The notes: a model not told the origin generated them from the sequence alone. Positions 49,451 through 62,900 are shown, counted from the first letter of the stretch. The stretch is DNA of 64,000 nt from Tetracentron sinense (GCA_015143295.1 CM026570.1:2690047-2754046); one strand, 5' to 3'. Program-made: numbers and translations.

Positions 49451-50227
49451 TCACCTTCATATGCCTGCAAAACATTATACTATCATAAAGCAAGATATCA
49501 CAAAGTGATAGCTATAGTATCACCAATAAAGGAAACGTTTTTACCCAATCGAAGAACTGAAAGAAAGATCTAACCAAAAAAAAAAAACTGAAAGAAAGAG
49601 CCTGAACTTACCTGCTTCCGTTTAAGATTCGGAATAGGAACAATCCTCGCCTCTACAAGAGATAATTTCAAATTTAGGGGGTGAAATTATGGTATACATC
49701 GCATACTTATAATAATAAGATTATATGCCATCACAACAGCCTATTCCTAGAACTACGGTATCAGTGAGAATACCCAAGGATCATCCTTCAGTGCTACAAT
49801 CATGCTAATCAAGTTGTAGTTCTCGCTTTCCTGATTGTGAAGTGTAAGGGGATCTGCACGGCCGAGGGACTTAGTCAGGTGCTCTAAGAGGCCACGATAC
49901 CCTTGCCCACCCCCAAAAAAAATGAAAACTAAAAAATTAAAATAAAGAGGAATTAAACATATTCTCATAATTCAAAAAAATATATCATTTTCTTTTTTAT
50001 TTTTGGATAATGCTAGCAACATTTTCTTTGTTAATAGTTAATAAATTGTATGAATGCAACACATGTCCTTCCATGAAGAAAGTGAATTAAAAAAAAAAAG
50101 TGTAGTTGCATTATCATTTATTTTATTATAAAAAAAAGTTGTGAGAAGTATTGTTGAAATGATATGATGTAACTAACACACACATCCAAACCTAAGGTAG
50201 CCGCTAATGTGCCATAAGGGTAAGTCC
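49451..50227. other. Unresolved stretch, possible exon remnants
   Basis: A minus-strand segment at 49621-49662 (PIPNLKRKQ) ends at a good donor (CAG|GTAAGTTC) and begins after TTGTAG, so it looks like a 42-nt exon. A minus-strand frame near 49750-49910 contains GYRGLLEHLTKSLGRADPL, which was not recognised. Both may belong with the X8 remnant. No complete gene can be drawn. Confidence 0.4.
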
Positions 50228-50236
50228 AAGCAACCA

Positions 50237-50422
50237 TTTTTTGTTTTTGTTTTATTGGTTCGAGATATACATTTAGTCCGCAACGCCAGTTAGGTGTTAG
50301 TATCTGTTCCGTTAGTGGGCGGGTGGAGAATATATACAAACTTCCACTCTCTCGAGAATGGAACCCAGTACCTCCCCCCAAAGCAGGGGATACACTACCA
50401 CTGGGACAAAGCCCTGGTATGT
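50237..50422 (-). mobile_element. tRNA-derived SINE with 9-bp TSD
   Basis: AAGCAACCA flanks it at 50228-50236 and 50423-50431. On the minus strand it has an A-box-like TGTCCCAGTGGTAGTG, a B-box-like GGGTTCCATTC and an A-rich tail. The head matches the SINE units at 8893-9088. Confidence 0.85.
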
Positions 50423-50431
50423 AAGCAACCA

Positions 50432-51297
50432 CTCCAAATGAGCATGTTTTAAGGAGGGCTGATGGTCCCTCTTATACACCCCTACGAAGTCCACTTCCCA
50501 ACCGATGTGGGACTAAATCCGGGATACACCCTAACACACGTGGTAACAAAGCCAAATTGTTTTTTTTTTTAAATTTGAAATGAGTATGCTTAATATTACA
50601 CTAAAATAAAAACAGAAGCCTTTTCTATTAATGGAGTTAGAAAACCGCATCCTACATCTTAAAGAGAAAGGCCAGTTTTAAGAAACAGGCCCAATTACTT
50701 ATCTTGTTTACGCAAATACTGTAGACAATTTTCGCATGTCAAAAGAGGGATTGACTTATGGGACTTGGGGATTCTTTAGAAAGGTTTTAGGATATAGAGG
50801 ATGGAGAGCTAGGGTTTCTATTTGGGATTTTGGAGATAGGAGAAATGACTTATTAGGGTCTTGTATTTATAGATTGTCGTGAGTTCTACTGTAACTTAGT
50901 AGCAACCCCCAAATGTTAGAATCTCGCTTAATTGATATCTTCTCAATGATTCTAACAGCCTGATCAAGGCATCCGGAACATCCCCATAAGATTTATCACT
51001 AGAAAAATAAATATTCATATGGTTTGATCTCGTCACCGGAATTGAAATACTGTTTGATCTCGTTGCCGGAACCCACTTGAAGTCGGAACCCAAAGGTTTA
51101 ATCCTCCATCTGCGATCTGGACTTACTTTGAACAACCCTTGGGTTTCTTTTCCTGGAAAAATAGCTGAAGTAGAAACAGAGACGTTAATGTTAACGTCTT
51201 CCACTACTAACGGAGAGATTTCAATTTCCCACCCACATTTTCACCACATATCTAGCTATAAATACGGTTAACACCATAGAGGACTACATTCCGTATG
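50432..51297. other. Intergenic stretch, one unassigned open frame
   Basis: A 102-codon minus-strand frame at 50896-51204 is open but matches no recognised family and has no supporting context. Nothing else was seen. Confidence 0.4.
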
Positions 51298-51302
51298 GGA
51301 TG

Positions 51303-52784
51303 TGAAAAATCAATCCGGTGAACCTCAAATCTAAGGTTTGAGTTGAGAACTCACAAATTCAAGGGGATAGCTAGGCCTCCCTACAAGTCTATCTACTCTT
51401 TTTAATATTTAACAATTAAGTTATTAATTAAGGAATGATGTACTTTAAAGTGCGGAATAGGGGGAAACAAGCAAACCACAACACAAGCAATTTTTACGTG
51501 AAAACTCTTCCGGGAAAAACCACCGGACCTAGTCCAGCAATGAGATTCACTAAGACAAAGTCAACGAGAACTTAAATACTCGAACTTGACTCCTTCGAAC
51601 TCGTCATTACGATCCTTCAGTTCTTAGTCTTCCACGCCTCGAAAAGTCATCATGTACTCACAAGTCCCGTGATCAACCGCAGTGGCTCATACTTCTCTTA
51701 GATCTCCAAAACAACCACGATCTTCTGATCGATCTCCGTCAATAACAGTTTTGGATTCCACGAACCAAATCACACATCCACGATCCTTCTCGGATCGATC
51801 TCATTCGCAAAGGCTCTGAAACACTCCGATCAAGTAATTCTTTCCAGAACAGATTGATGGTTTGATTAAAATCAAATCCTATATGGACTCTATCAATGAG
51901 AAAGTCCAAGCAAGCAAGAATGGAGCAATAACTTGCAAAAATTAGGATGAAAGAGAAACTAATAAAGGGAGGAGAGAAAAATAAATCCTGGAGTTTCTAT
52001 GAACTCTAGAGATGCCCCAAAGTACTCTCTACACACTCTCAAAGACTATTTTTCGAACTAGAAGGGTTCTAGTTAAATAGAAAAATCAAAACCAAGGTTT
52101 AGAAGTTGCTAAAAACCAAGGAGGAAACAAATCCCATATCAGGGTCGACCCTGGGAGTCACTTGGGTCGACCCAACAATGCACTTCGGTCGACCCAAGCG
52201 TCTTCCAGGGTCGACCTCGGATTTTTTCACTCTCTGCCTTTTTTCACCATACAATTTTTTGGAGACTCAGGGTCGACCCAAAGTGGTCAGGGTCGACCTT
52301 GAGGTATAAAATCAATTTCAAAAACTCATTTTTAGCTCTTGCATCCTTGACAAAAGTTGTAGATCTTTTCGACGTGGTCGATTTGATATATTATGGAGCA
52401 AAATCCGAACGACGGTTTGGAAGATATGCCTCTTACAAGCAGCCTTAGTTTTTTAAGAACTTTAACATTCTTTAACTTATTTTGGGCTTACATATCTAGT
52501 CACCTAAGGTTCATATGATTAGTCTAAGTCAATTTCCACTTAAAGTATCATATTATGATTGTTCTAAGTCAATTCTCACTTGAGATAACATGGTATCTAG
52601 GTCACTTACCATCCTATGAGTAAAACGAAGGATATGAACTAAATGCCTTCAACCGAGTCTTCAACCGATCTTCTTCGGTCTTCATCTTCATTTGTTGTGG
52701 ATGCTTGAAGGCAATGACCCAAGATACACTAGACTCACTTGTTTTAACACCGGAATAAGCCAACACAAAAACATGGACTTTACA
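51303..52784 (-). repeat. 3' LTR of the gag-only element
   Basis: 1482 bp, TGAAAAATCAATCC to GGACTTTACA on the plus strand. It aligns end to end with 56471-57954, with modest divergence. Confidence 0.93.
52144..52297 (-). promoter_or_regulatory. Phased GTCGAC palindrome array in the LTR
   Basis: GTCGAC starts at 52144, 52166, 52188 and 52210 (spacing exactly 22 bp), then at 52272 and 52292. A TATA-like TATTTAA on the minus strand lies at 52073-52079, so the array is upstream of the presumed LTR promoter. The partner LTR has the same array. Confidence 0.7.
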
Positions 52785-54634
52785 ATCTCCCCCGTTGGCA
52801 ATTCCGTGACAAAATCAAACTGAAATACATGACTTGACACAAACTCAGCCAAACACATCAAACGGTGAATTAGGACATTACATGACTCCAACACAATTAC
52901 ATTATAGCAATTGACAAATAAACTTAAATGAAGACACTGAAGCTCTTGTCAAGAAAAATCTGTCTGCTGCAACCCTGCACATGCTCATAAACAAAATACC
53001 CAGTGAAGCATGTATAGAATATAAAAATACATAAACACAAGTATTGCAAGGAATGTACTGAACTTGGGAACTTATACGCAACATTCTCCCACTTTTTGAC
53101 ACAATTACCAAAGGTAGTCATGAAGTCAATATCACAAAGAATATATCAATTTAACATCATGTGAAATATCAAGGCAGTCACAATACAACCAATCTAATGC
53201 AGATAATGCGGAGACTTAAAAGCGGGGAACAAAATAGCAATATAAAGCACAAACTCCCCCTCAACAACTCAACTTGATCTTCTCGCCCTAAGATCAAGGA
53301 CACCACCAAAATCAGGGCTCTATGCTAGAAAGGTCCATACCAACTAATAACGAAACACATAATACTAATGCTAAAAAGGTATCATGTGTCACACAAACAT
53401 GCATCAAAAACATTTCAAGCAATAGTAATTTAAAATTACAACCCCAATGAAGAACATGATTAGTTAGTCCGACTGAAGATATACATCTAACTAAATCTCA
53501 CGGAATGCTAAAGCATAGCCAATTCACTTAGTCACATTTAGTGAACAGTTCAAAAGTGAAGCAATATGTATGTAGTGGTGGTCTGACTAGATACTAGATC
53601 AATTTCTTTCCCTTTCCAAGGATATGACATTAATCATTAAGGGGACTCCCGGAGATACAATATTTTAGAAGTCAAACCTAATTAGATCCAAATATGCTGA
53701 TTTTTTACATTTTGGTGCTCATTTATCTATTTTATTTGACTAAATATTTTTCTTTTACTTTTGGTCAAATACTTCCACCATTTGTAAGATTTCTTTTGAT
53801 GTTCTTTATCTGAACATATCTTATCATGCAATTATGACTTTGACACATCCAGGTAGGTAGTCCTGGCTATTGGCAACAGGGGCTTTCACTCTAGTAACCC
53901 AGATAGATAACTACTATTCGCATAAGTAGCCATTACATACTATTTGCATCCAATAGTGACTTTCACACTAGCCCAGTAGGTAGTCTTTTTCATTGCAACA
54001 ATTTTTGCTCATGGAGGATACACAAAATGGGGATGATTAACAATATGGCCATTCTAGATTGGTCATCCAATGTCACACTTTTGGGATAAGTCAAACACCT
54101 ACAGATTGAGAGTTAGACCTCTCAACAGAATCAGTCAGAGTGCATGTGAAAGTGCAAAACATACACACATGAATAAGTCTTTAACTGTACAAGATAAAAT
54201 CAGTCTAATTTTCAGCCTAACCAAGAGATTATGAAGGTGATATATCCTCAATCAGCGACAAGTATAGAAATAAAGACCACACAAGGAATGCAAACATGCA
54301 AGTCAACAAGAGCAACATGACAAAAATATTTTTGGATTTTATGATTTTTCAGTGTTTTTGAGATTTTTCAAAATAAATAAAACAGAAAAACAGACCAAAG
54401 CAAATAAAAACTAGTAAAAAGAAAAATTATTAGTATATACAAACATCACAGCACTAGGACAAGATAGAACACTAACAGCACACCCTAGGCTATGACAGGC
54501 ATGGGCTAAGTAAAGCCTTTCAGGTCTTCCTTTCTCACCCAAACGGTTTTAGCAGTTTGATTGACCATTTTGTCTCTAACCATTTCAGTTGAGGTAGGTA
54601 TGACATTTTGTCTCTTCCTCCTATTTCTCATTTT

Positions 54635-55892
54635 CTAGGATTGAGTCCTAGAATTATGGCAAGCATTATGGTTCTCCCCATTACATCCGTTATATCTAGC
54701 ATAAGGAGTGTCATGGCTATGCCACTGTCTAGAGTTGTGAGCAATTTTCATCACATCTTCACACAAACTCCTAGACTTCTCCATTAGGACCTCAACTCTC
54801 CTTTGAAGATTTCCATTAAAATTATTGTGGTTCTCAAAACCATGATTGGGCATTCTTCGAAGTATAGGACATCAAGGCTTAATATAACCCTTCACTCCAT
54901 ATTTATGACATGTAGGAATGAATTTCTGAGTTGAAGGGTCCTTCCAATTTTCAGGAGGGTGCCTTTTAGTACCAGGCTCAGTGTTCGAGGTAGATGGAGT
55001 TCTTTTCACATCTCCACACTTCTGAATTTGCTCAATATCAGTCAACTTGAGTTCAAGACTTGTCTTTTCATCAAGACAAACATGCAAATCAGATTCAAGA
55101 AGCTGAGTCTTGACAAGGAGGGAACTCTTCTCTTTCTCAAGCTGTGACACAAGAGCTTTCAACCTTGAAGCCACTTGGTCTAAGGCATCTCTTTCCATTT
55201 CAATAGATTTGACCTTTTTGGTCATGAAAAATTGGACATTTTTCAGCTTTAGGCATTCCTAAAATAACTCATCATAGGCTGCCTCAAGGTCTCCTACAGA
55301 ATCTGAGTCATTCTGACTTTCTTCATCCTCACCATCACTATGGTGTTGGTTACTCACAACATTTGAAGAAGATTCTTCAATCCCAGATAAGGATGCAGTG
55401 AAGGCCACTTAACCCCTAGTCTTCTCACAAGAAGAACTATTTAATTCCTCAGATTCAGATTCACTGTCATCTTGCCTTGCCCTTAAATATTTTCTTATTA
55501 GAGCACTCAACGACAATATGGCCGTAGCCTTGGCATTCATAGCATTGAACACTTTGGGATTTACTATCTGCACTTTTAAGATGTTTCTTATTTTCAAAGT
55601 GCTTGGACTTGGGTATCTCAAATTTTTTTTGTCCTTTCGGATTAAATCTCTTATTAAATTTCTTTACAAATAAAGCCAACTCTTCATCATCATCCTCAAA
55701 GTCTTTATCTGAACCATCTATGGATTCATTGACGGATTTCAAGACAACAGATTTTGGTTTCTTAGAAGAGTTCAAATTTAACTCATAGGTTTTGAGAGAT
55801 TCAACCAACTCTTCAATTTTGAAAGCATCAACATTTTTGCTCCATTCGATGGCAGTAACCTTTGATCGAAATATCTCAGGTAGAGATCTCAA
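54635..55892 (-). pseudogene. Gag remnant with zinc knuckles and coiled coil
   Basis: Three minus-strand pieces. 55892-55467 encodes the gag tail LPEIFRSKVTAIEWSKN through an acidic segment to the zinc knuckle CYECQGYGHIVVEC. 55225-54872 encodes a heptad-rich segment (VASRLKALVSQLEKEKSSLL) ending in a second, degenerate knuckle (CHKYGVKGYIKP). 54853-54635 continues it. In-frame stops separate the pieces. It resembles Copia gag proteins with a long coiled-coil extension. Confidence 0.8.
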
Positions 55893-56470
55893 AAAATTTC
55901 TAACAATTTTATACTCAAGAATTTTTTTCCCCTATATTGAAACTAGAATTGACAATGTCACTTAGATTAGTATAAAAATTGTCAAAAGTTTCATTATCAT
56001 CCATCATCAACTTTTCAAACTTAGAGGTAAGCATTTGAAGTTTGGAGATCTTGACAATTGTAGTCCCTTCATGGGTAATTTGAAGAATGTCTCATGCCTC
56101 ATTCGAAGTGTCACATTTAGAAATACGCCGAAATTTTTTGAATATAACATAAGCGAAGATTGCATTTAGACCCTTACTGTTCCATCTACAACTTTCAAGA
56201 TCTACATTGGTCCATTCAGAAGAAGGTTTAGGAATAGTCTGGTCATCTATGGTCTTTGTTGGATGGGTCCAACCTTGTTCAATGAAGATCTATACTCTCT
56301 CAGCTACTGATTTTAGAAACGCTCTCATTCAAGCTTTTCAATAGGCATAATTATTCTCATCAAATAATGGGGGACAAGAGATGGATCTTCCCTCTTTTCG
56401 GAGATTCATATTCACAGAATATAAGAATGAGATTGCACTAAAAAATTAGTGAACCCGCTTTGATACCAAT

Positions 56471-57954
56471 TGAAAAATCAATCCAGTGAACCTCAAATCT
56501 AAGGTTTGAGTTATGAACTCACAAATTCAAGGGGATGGTTAGGTCTCTATACAAGTCTATCTACCTTTTTTAATATTTAACAATTAAGTTATTAATTAAA
56601 GGATGATGTATTTTAAAGTAAGGAATAGAGGAAACAAGCAAACCACAACACAAGCAATTTTTACAGGGAAACCCTTCTTGGAAAAACCACCAGACCTAGT
56701 CCAGCAATGAGAATCACTAAGACAAAGTCAACAAGAACTTATAAGACTCGAACTTGACTCATTCGGACTCGACACTACAATCCTTCATTTCTTAGTCTTC
56801 CACGCCTCGAAAAGTCATCACGTACTCACAAGTCTCGTAATTAACCGCAGCCGCTCGTACTTCTCTTAGATCTCCAAAACAACCACGATCTTCCAATCGA
56901 TCTTCGTCAATGATGGTTTCGGATTCCACCGACCAAATCACACATTCACGATCCTTCTCGGATTGATCTCCTTCAAAAAGGCACCGGAACACTCCGGCCA
57001 AGTAGTTCTTTCCAAAACGAGTTGATGGTTTGATTAAAATCAAATCTTAGATGGACTCCATCAATAGAAAAGTCCAAGCAAGCAAGAATTGAGCAATGAC
57101 TTGCAAAAACTAGGATGAAAGAGAAACTAATAAAGGGAGGAGAGAAAAATAAATCTCAGAGTTTCTATGAACTCTAGAGATACCCCAAAGTACTCTCTAC
57201 ACACTCCCCAAAGTCTATTTTTCAAACTAGAAGGGTTCTAGTTAAATAGAGAAATCAAAACCAAGGTTTAGAAGTTGCTAAAAAACAAAGAGAAAACAAA
57301 TCCCATATCAGGGTCAACCTTGGGAGTCACTTGGGTCGACCCAACATTGCACTTCGGTCGACCCAAACGTCTTCCAGGGTCGACCTTGGATTTTTTCACT
57401 CTCTGCCTTTTTTTCACCATACAATTTTTTGGAGACTTAGGGTCGACCCAAAGTGGTCAGGGTCAATCTTGAGGTATAAACCCGTTTTCAAAAACCTATT
57501 TTTAGCTCTTGCATCCTTCACGAAAGTTGTAAATCTTTTCAACGCGGTCGATTTGATATATTATAAAGTAAAATCTAAGCAACGGTTTGGGAGATATGCC
57601 TTTTACAAGCAACCTTAGTTTTTTAAGAACTTTAACAACCTTTAACTTATTTTGGACTTACATATCTAGTCACCTAGGGTCCATATAATTAGTCTAAGTC
57701 AATTTCCACCTAAAGTATCATATTATGATTATTCTAAGTCAATTCTCACCTGAGGTAACATGGTATCTAGGTCACTTACCATCCTATGAGTGAAATGAAG
57801 GATATGAGCGAAATGCCTTCAATCGAGTCTTCAACCAATCTTCTTCGGTCTTCATCTTCATTTGTCGTGGATGCTTGAAGGTAATGACTCAAGATACACT
57901 AGACTCACTTGTTTTGACACTGAAATAAGCCAACACAAAAACATGGACTTTACA
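56471..57954 (-). repeat. 5' LTR of the gag-only element
   Basis: 1484 bp partner of 51303-52784. Its palindrome array is at 57313 (decayed to GTCAAC), 57335, 57357, 57379 and 57442, with the same 22-bp spacing. Confidence 0.93.
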
Positions 57955-58173
57955 GGATGGATACTCTTAATGTTGGTGAACTCTCTGTGAGTTAATACCA
58001 TAAGAGATCCTACGTCTTTCTATATACTCAAATTGATGCACTCACGGAAACCTTTTAGTTCATTAGGGGTTGCACATGTTGCCTAATACTTTGCAACATG
58101 TACACACTTGCACTCAACCCAATTTAGTGAAGTATGAACTACCAACTGTGAAGTGGGAACTGCCAGGAATTTG

Positions 58174-58460
58174 TCTCATGCTCTTAGCTCATAGAATATA
58201 TTCACGAAGCCGCCCTTTTCACTCACCTGCGAATTCTTCTCATGCTCTTAGCTCGTAGAATATATTCATGAAGCTGCATTTAGCTCGTAGAATATCTTAA
58301 TGAAGCTGCCCTTTTCACTCATCTACAAATTCATCTCATGCTCTTAGCTTGTAGAATATATTCACGAAGCTGACCTTTTCACTCACCTACAAATATATCT
58401 AATGCTCTTAGCTCGTAGAATATATTAACGAAGTTTCCCTTTTCACTTACTTGCAACGGC
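58174..58460. repeat. Minisatellite, period about 64 bp
   Basis: Four to five units with core CTCATGCTCTTAGCTCGTAG, AATATATTCACGAAGC and CCCTTTTCACTCACCT. One unit has an internal 32-bp partial duplication. Confidence 0.88.
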
Positions 58461-59354
58461 ATAGAATCTCTCCAACTAGGAAAACTATAAACATGATGAA
58501 CCTACCCCAAAAGGCTAGAATATCTCTTCATTTTATACTTCAATCAAACGAGTAATACCACTCTTACCTTAGGTGCGTAATTGTCTTTTGACCAAGTATC
58601 CATCTGTATCACATTCTCTTTTTGTATTTTTCCCCCTTACTCAATGTCTTCACAAAGAAGGCTGTTGGTTAATTAGTTCAAACAGCTTGCACACGATGAT
58701 CACAAAATCAAATTCAACTAAGAGGCACGATAAACGCTTCTTGAAGATAGTTGGAGCCTCCCGTTTGTGCAAGGGATTAAAGCAACTCTATCCCCGGAAT
58801 TCAACCTAGCCAGGAATCGATCTGTTCCTCTACAAATCTGCACTATCTGGCAGGAACTGTACTTAAACCTCTATTTAGGATGCCCACAAATTGTTATTCC
58901 AGTTAGGGTCTGAGTTATCACTTTACAAGGATAGCAATTAGTTACACAGATTGTATAAACCGGATTAGGCTATCACAAGTGATTGCCAAACAAAATTACT
59001 CTCTAGGAACGATTCTGAAACAGTTCCAGAATTGCATCTGTATGGATTCTGTAAACTAGATTCTGAGAATTCTATAATCAATTCTAAAGAGACACATTGT
59101 TTGGAAACAGATTGTTTACAGGCTCTGTTTGGTAACAATGCCCTAAGGTCAATGTATTACTACACTAGCCAAGTTCTCCTTCTGTTCTCTGTTCTTGGTA
59201 AATCCGGATAGTGTTTTGTTTGGTTACAAAGCGATCTCAATTTACCAGACTAATAGTCAGATCACTTCTCTGTTTGGCGACAGAGAATGAATTGGTCCAA
59301 ATGGACTGGTTGAATACGTGATCTGGCTTACTGGGTTGAGTCGTCTTCAACCTT
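58461..59354. other. Probable Copia LTR lower part
   Basis: No gene. The sequence probably runs into the 3' LTR of the Copia element at 60345-64000, but without its partner LTR the left boundary cannot be placed. Confidence 0.4.
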
Positions 59355-59880
59355 GAGATGGGCTTCAAATCTCCAATAGATTTCTGGACTTTCTTTCTCT
59401 GGTTCGGCCTCTCTCTTTCTGGTCTCAATCTCACAGAGGTTTGATATGATTTTCAACTTCTGTATAATCCTCCTATTCATCCTCACCTTATATAGGCGAG
59501 GGCTAGGCCTTGGGAGCCACTTGAGCTTCCTAACCAACACACTCACTGAGTCTCTTGGGTTTCCCCAACTGACCCATTCAATAGCCCACCAAGTTCAATG
59601 AACCTAGACACACATCAATGATCCGTTCAGATCTCCAATGGAGTTCTGGAGCTTTCTTCTCTGGTTTGGGCTCTCTCTTTCTGGGTTCAATCTCGCAGAG
59701 GTCTGATACAATTTTCAACTTCTGGAAAATCCTCCTCTTCATCTTCACCTTATATAGGCGAGGGCTAGGCCTTGGGAGCCACTTGGGCTTCCTAACCAAC
59801 TCACTCACTGAGTCTCTTGGGTTTCCCCAACTGACCCATTCAATAGCCCACCAAGCTCAATGAATCTGGACACACACCCA
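59355..59880 (-). repeat. 262-bp tandem duplication carrying two TATA boxes
   Basis: Two units, with CTCCAAT at 59371 and 59633, about 90% alike by eye. Each contains CTCGCCTATATAAGG on the minus strand (near 59490 and 59750). They lie in the presumed LTR of the Copia element, so the LTR promoter appears duplicated. Confidence 0.8.
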
Positions 59881-61886
59881 TGATCCGTAACGGATCACAA
59901 AATCCAAACCACCATCTCAATCCTGATCAAATCTATACCGTTCATCTGACTTCTATTCTTAAAAAGAATAGGCAACTCAAGTGACTCGCGAAGTGCAAAG
60001 TGCGCCTCATAGCGCTCATTGCTCCTGCACTTGCGCGTGTCGCTATCGGTGCGATACACCTCGCTAGTGCACCCACACTTGGTGTGTGAGCACACACAAA
60101 GAACAATCTCTAAGGAGAGGAGATTACTTATTAATTGGTTTCAACTCTCATTAATTTCCTATGTGGGACTAATACAAGCCACAAAAGTTTTCTTTTGAAA
60201 ACATGGTTTTTTCTTCCCAAAACCACTAGTGTAAAAACACCATTTTAAATCCAACCAAATGTTTTTCTTTCAAATCATTAAAGTTCAACTTTTATTTTAT
60301 TAAAATCAATTAAAAAATCTGTTTTTAATAAATCGAAATCGACAAACCCCCACTTGATTTATAAAAACATTATTTTAAATTATTATAGGATAGGCATCCT
60401 AGAAAGTCCTGTGCATAAATAAAAGTACCTTTAGGATTTGAACTTTTACTTAGTGTAAACTAATCAAAGTTAATCCGAGAACGTAGTGGACGTACCTTGA
60501 ACTAATGGACCCATATGGAAAAACCGGACTCGTCGCACACACACTTCTTTCAGAGATAAATTGTACACATTAGTTATACACTTTTGAGTCTGTGCCACAT
60601 CCCAGTTTATTATGCGCTCTAGAAATTACCTATAATCTCGTAAGAAGTGACTACCTTCCACACACAGAAAGGTGAGCCATCAAGAGCGTCTCTATACTCA
60701 CTCCGACATGAATAAGTCCATGGACTCATTAAGAGAATTATTATAAAATTCTCAACCTCAACAAAATATAAGAGATCATTTGTAAGATAAACATTTACAA
60801 GAAATTTCACTACTACATCATAGGAATGGACATGCCTCATTTTCATTAAAATGTAGTGCATACAAATAAATAAGACCATAGCTTGTTTCTCTCTTTGAAC
60901 TTGAGAAACTCATCAAGTAGGGTTTCCACTATATCTTATATCATTACAGGTTCTTCAGTCTCATTCCCTTCAATGTCGATGAAATCAATCTCTTCCAAGG
61001 CCCTTGGATAAAGGATCTGGCAAATTTTCTTTGGACTTAATATATTGAATGGCCACAGCGCCATCACCAATTAGACCCCTTACATGTTGATGCTTTAGAC
61101 GTATCTGTCTGGACTTCTCATTATAATTCACATTGTATGCCTTAAGCATAGCAGCCTGATTATCACAATAGATTGTAATTGCCAGCACTGGCTTGCTTCA
61201 TACTGGTACGTCTATGTCGCGACCCAAAATACCCCCTAAGAGTTAAGGATACTTTAGTCATGACTGCCGCATCATACCCTCCAGTATGATACATAAGGCA
61301 TACATACCATCCTATCAAAGTATATTATACACATAGCAGAAAACAAGCGGAAGCGCAATTTAATAACACTCCTATCGATAGGTTCAAATCTGAACTAACA
61401 GAACACCTATCCAAAATATGAAGCATGTAGTGGACAAGCCCCACTCTCAATACTTATCAAAATACAAGTATACTCTCTCTCCCTCTCAACAGAAATCAAA
61501 ATCGGGCCGCCTATCCAGCGATCCACCGTCCTGGTAGTGGTCCATAGAGGGCTCCGGATCATAGTATTCTTCCTCTATCCAAGGCTCCGTGCCACAGACA
61601 TCGAAAGGAACATGTGCACCTGCCGAAGTCAATAGTCGGCTGAGCATGGAATACCCAATGTCTACAAACTACTAAAGCTAGCAAGCCATAACAGAAATTG
61701 TAACATACTTTCAAGTCAAGTAAAGCGAGTAATTAAAACCAAATACGACTAAGCCAACATACTTCAAAATCGTAGAGCTGAAACCACGATACTTTTCAAA
61801 CCATATACTGTGCAAGCTTTTCAAAACATATTTCTAAACAAGGCTTTACAAGCATGACTTTGAGACATTCTATACAAGCAAAGTGT

Positions 61887-62100
61887 TTTCCTTCTCGGAA
61901 CACCTTGGAGACGAGTTCATACTTTACAAGCTTTCAAAGTGATTCCCTTCTCGGAACACCTTAGAGACGAGTTCAAAACTTATCAAAGTGATTCCCTTCT
62001 CGGAACACCTTAGAGACGAGTTCATACTTTACAAGCTTTCAAAGTGCTTCCCTTCTCGGAACACCTTAGAGACGAGTTCATTTCTTTCATTGAGCAAGCT
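61887..62100. repeat. Four tandem units of 49-56 bp in the solo LTR
   Basis: CTTCTCGGAACACCTTAGAG recurs at 61891, 61947, 61996 and 62052, joined by GACGAGTTCATACTTTACAA. Confidence 0.9.
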
Positions 62101-62900
62101 TTGAGACTTTGAGCCAAGTACAATACTTTGAGCACAATACATAGAAATCAAAACCAAATATCGAGCAAAACCTCTTTCCGAAACAAAGTACAATTTAAAA
62201 CTTCTTTTCAAAACCCAAATCATTCACTAAGCAAAAACCCTTTTTCTTCCATCCTTTTGATTGAACAAAACCCAACATACAAGTGCAAGTGATCAATTGT
62301 GTACAAGATTTGAACAAGAACTCTAAATATAACTTATCTTAATCATAGTTTATCAATAACAAATCCAAGACCTTGATTTCCTAAGGAAATCCTCCCAAAA
62401 CTTGAAACCTAGCACAAAACATAACTATACTAAGTTTAGTAGAGTGTATTTACCTCAAAAGGAAGTTTTTTACACTTCTATGGAACAAGAATCAAGCTTG
62501 AAGAAACATGGTTGAAGCTTTGAGAAGCCTGAACCTTAATTGGAAAAACAAACCAAAAACCCCCTTTTTGATTTTAGAATTTGAGAATCACCTTGGGTAG
62601 AAAACCCAAGCTTTAAAACACTAAAATAGCAAAGTATAAACCTTAGAAGCAAGGATTGAGGTTTACTTTGGGCCGAAAAGAACGGTTTGAGAAATCAACG
62701 TGTTCTTCTTCTTCTTCTCTTCTTCAATCCCTCAAAAATCCAAGCTTAGGATTTGAATAGATCAATCCCACGAATTCAGATCTTATTTATAGTTCTAAGA
62801 TTGCCAAAACCCCTAAAAGTCCTTGAAAATATCTCAAAATATATCAAAATATCTTCCCAAGGTCGGTTGGCAAAGTTATGAGTCGTTCTGCGCCTGAAAT

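Larger units (their letters stand above)
51303..57954 (-). mobile_element. Complete gag-only LTR retrotransposon, 6.65 kb
   Basis: LTRs 51303-52784 and 56471-57954, perfect TSD GGATG (51298-51302 and 57955-57959). The primer site TGGTATCAAAGC lies immediately inside the 5' LTR on the minus strand. A purine tract (GGGGGAGA) abuts the 3' LTR. The internal 3.7 kb holds gag-like sequence only (54.6-56.4 kb); no protease, integrase or reverse transcriptase motif was found, and 52.8-54.5 kb is non-coding. It must have moved with enzymes supplied by another, probably Copia, element. Confidence 0.93.

Noticed and set aside
50896-51204. 102-codon minus-strand open frame
   Set aside because: No recognised domain, splice context or neighbour. 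It was left as an unassigned frame, not called a gene.
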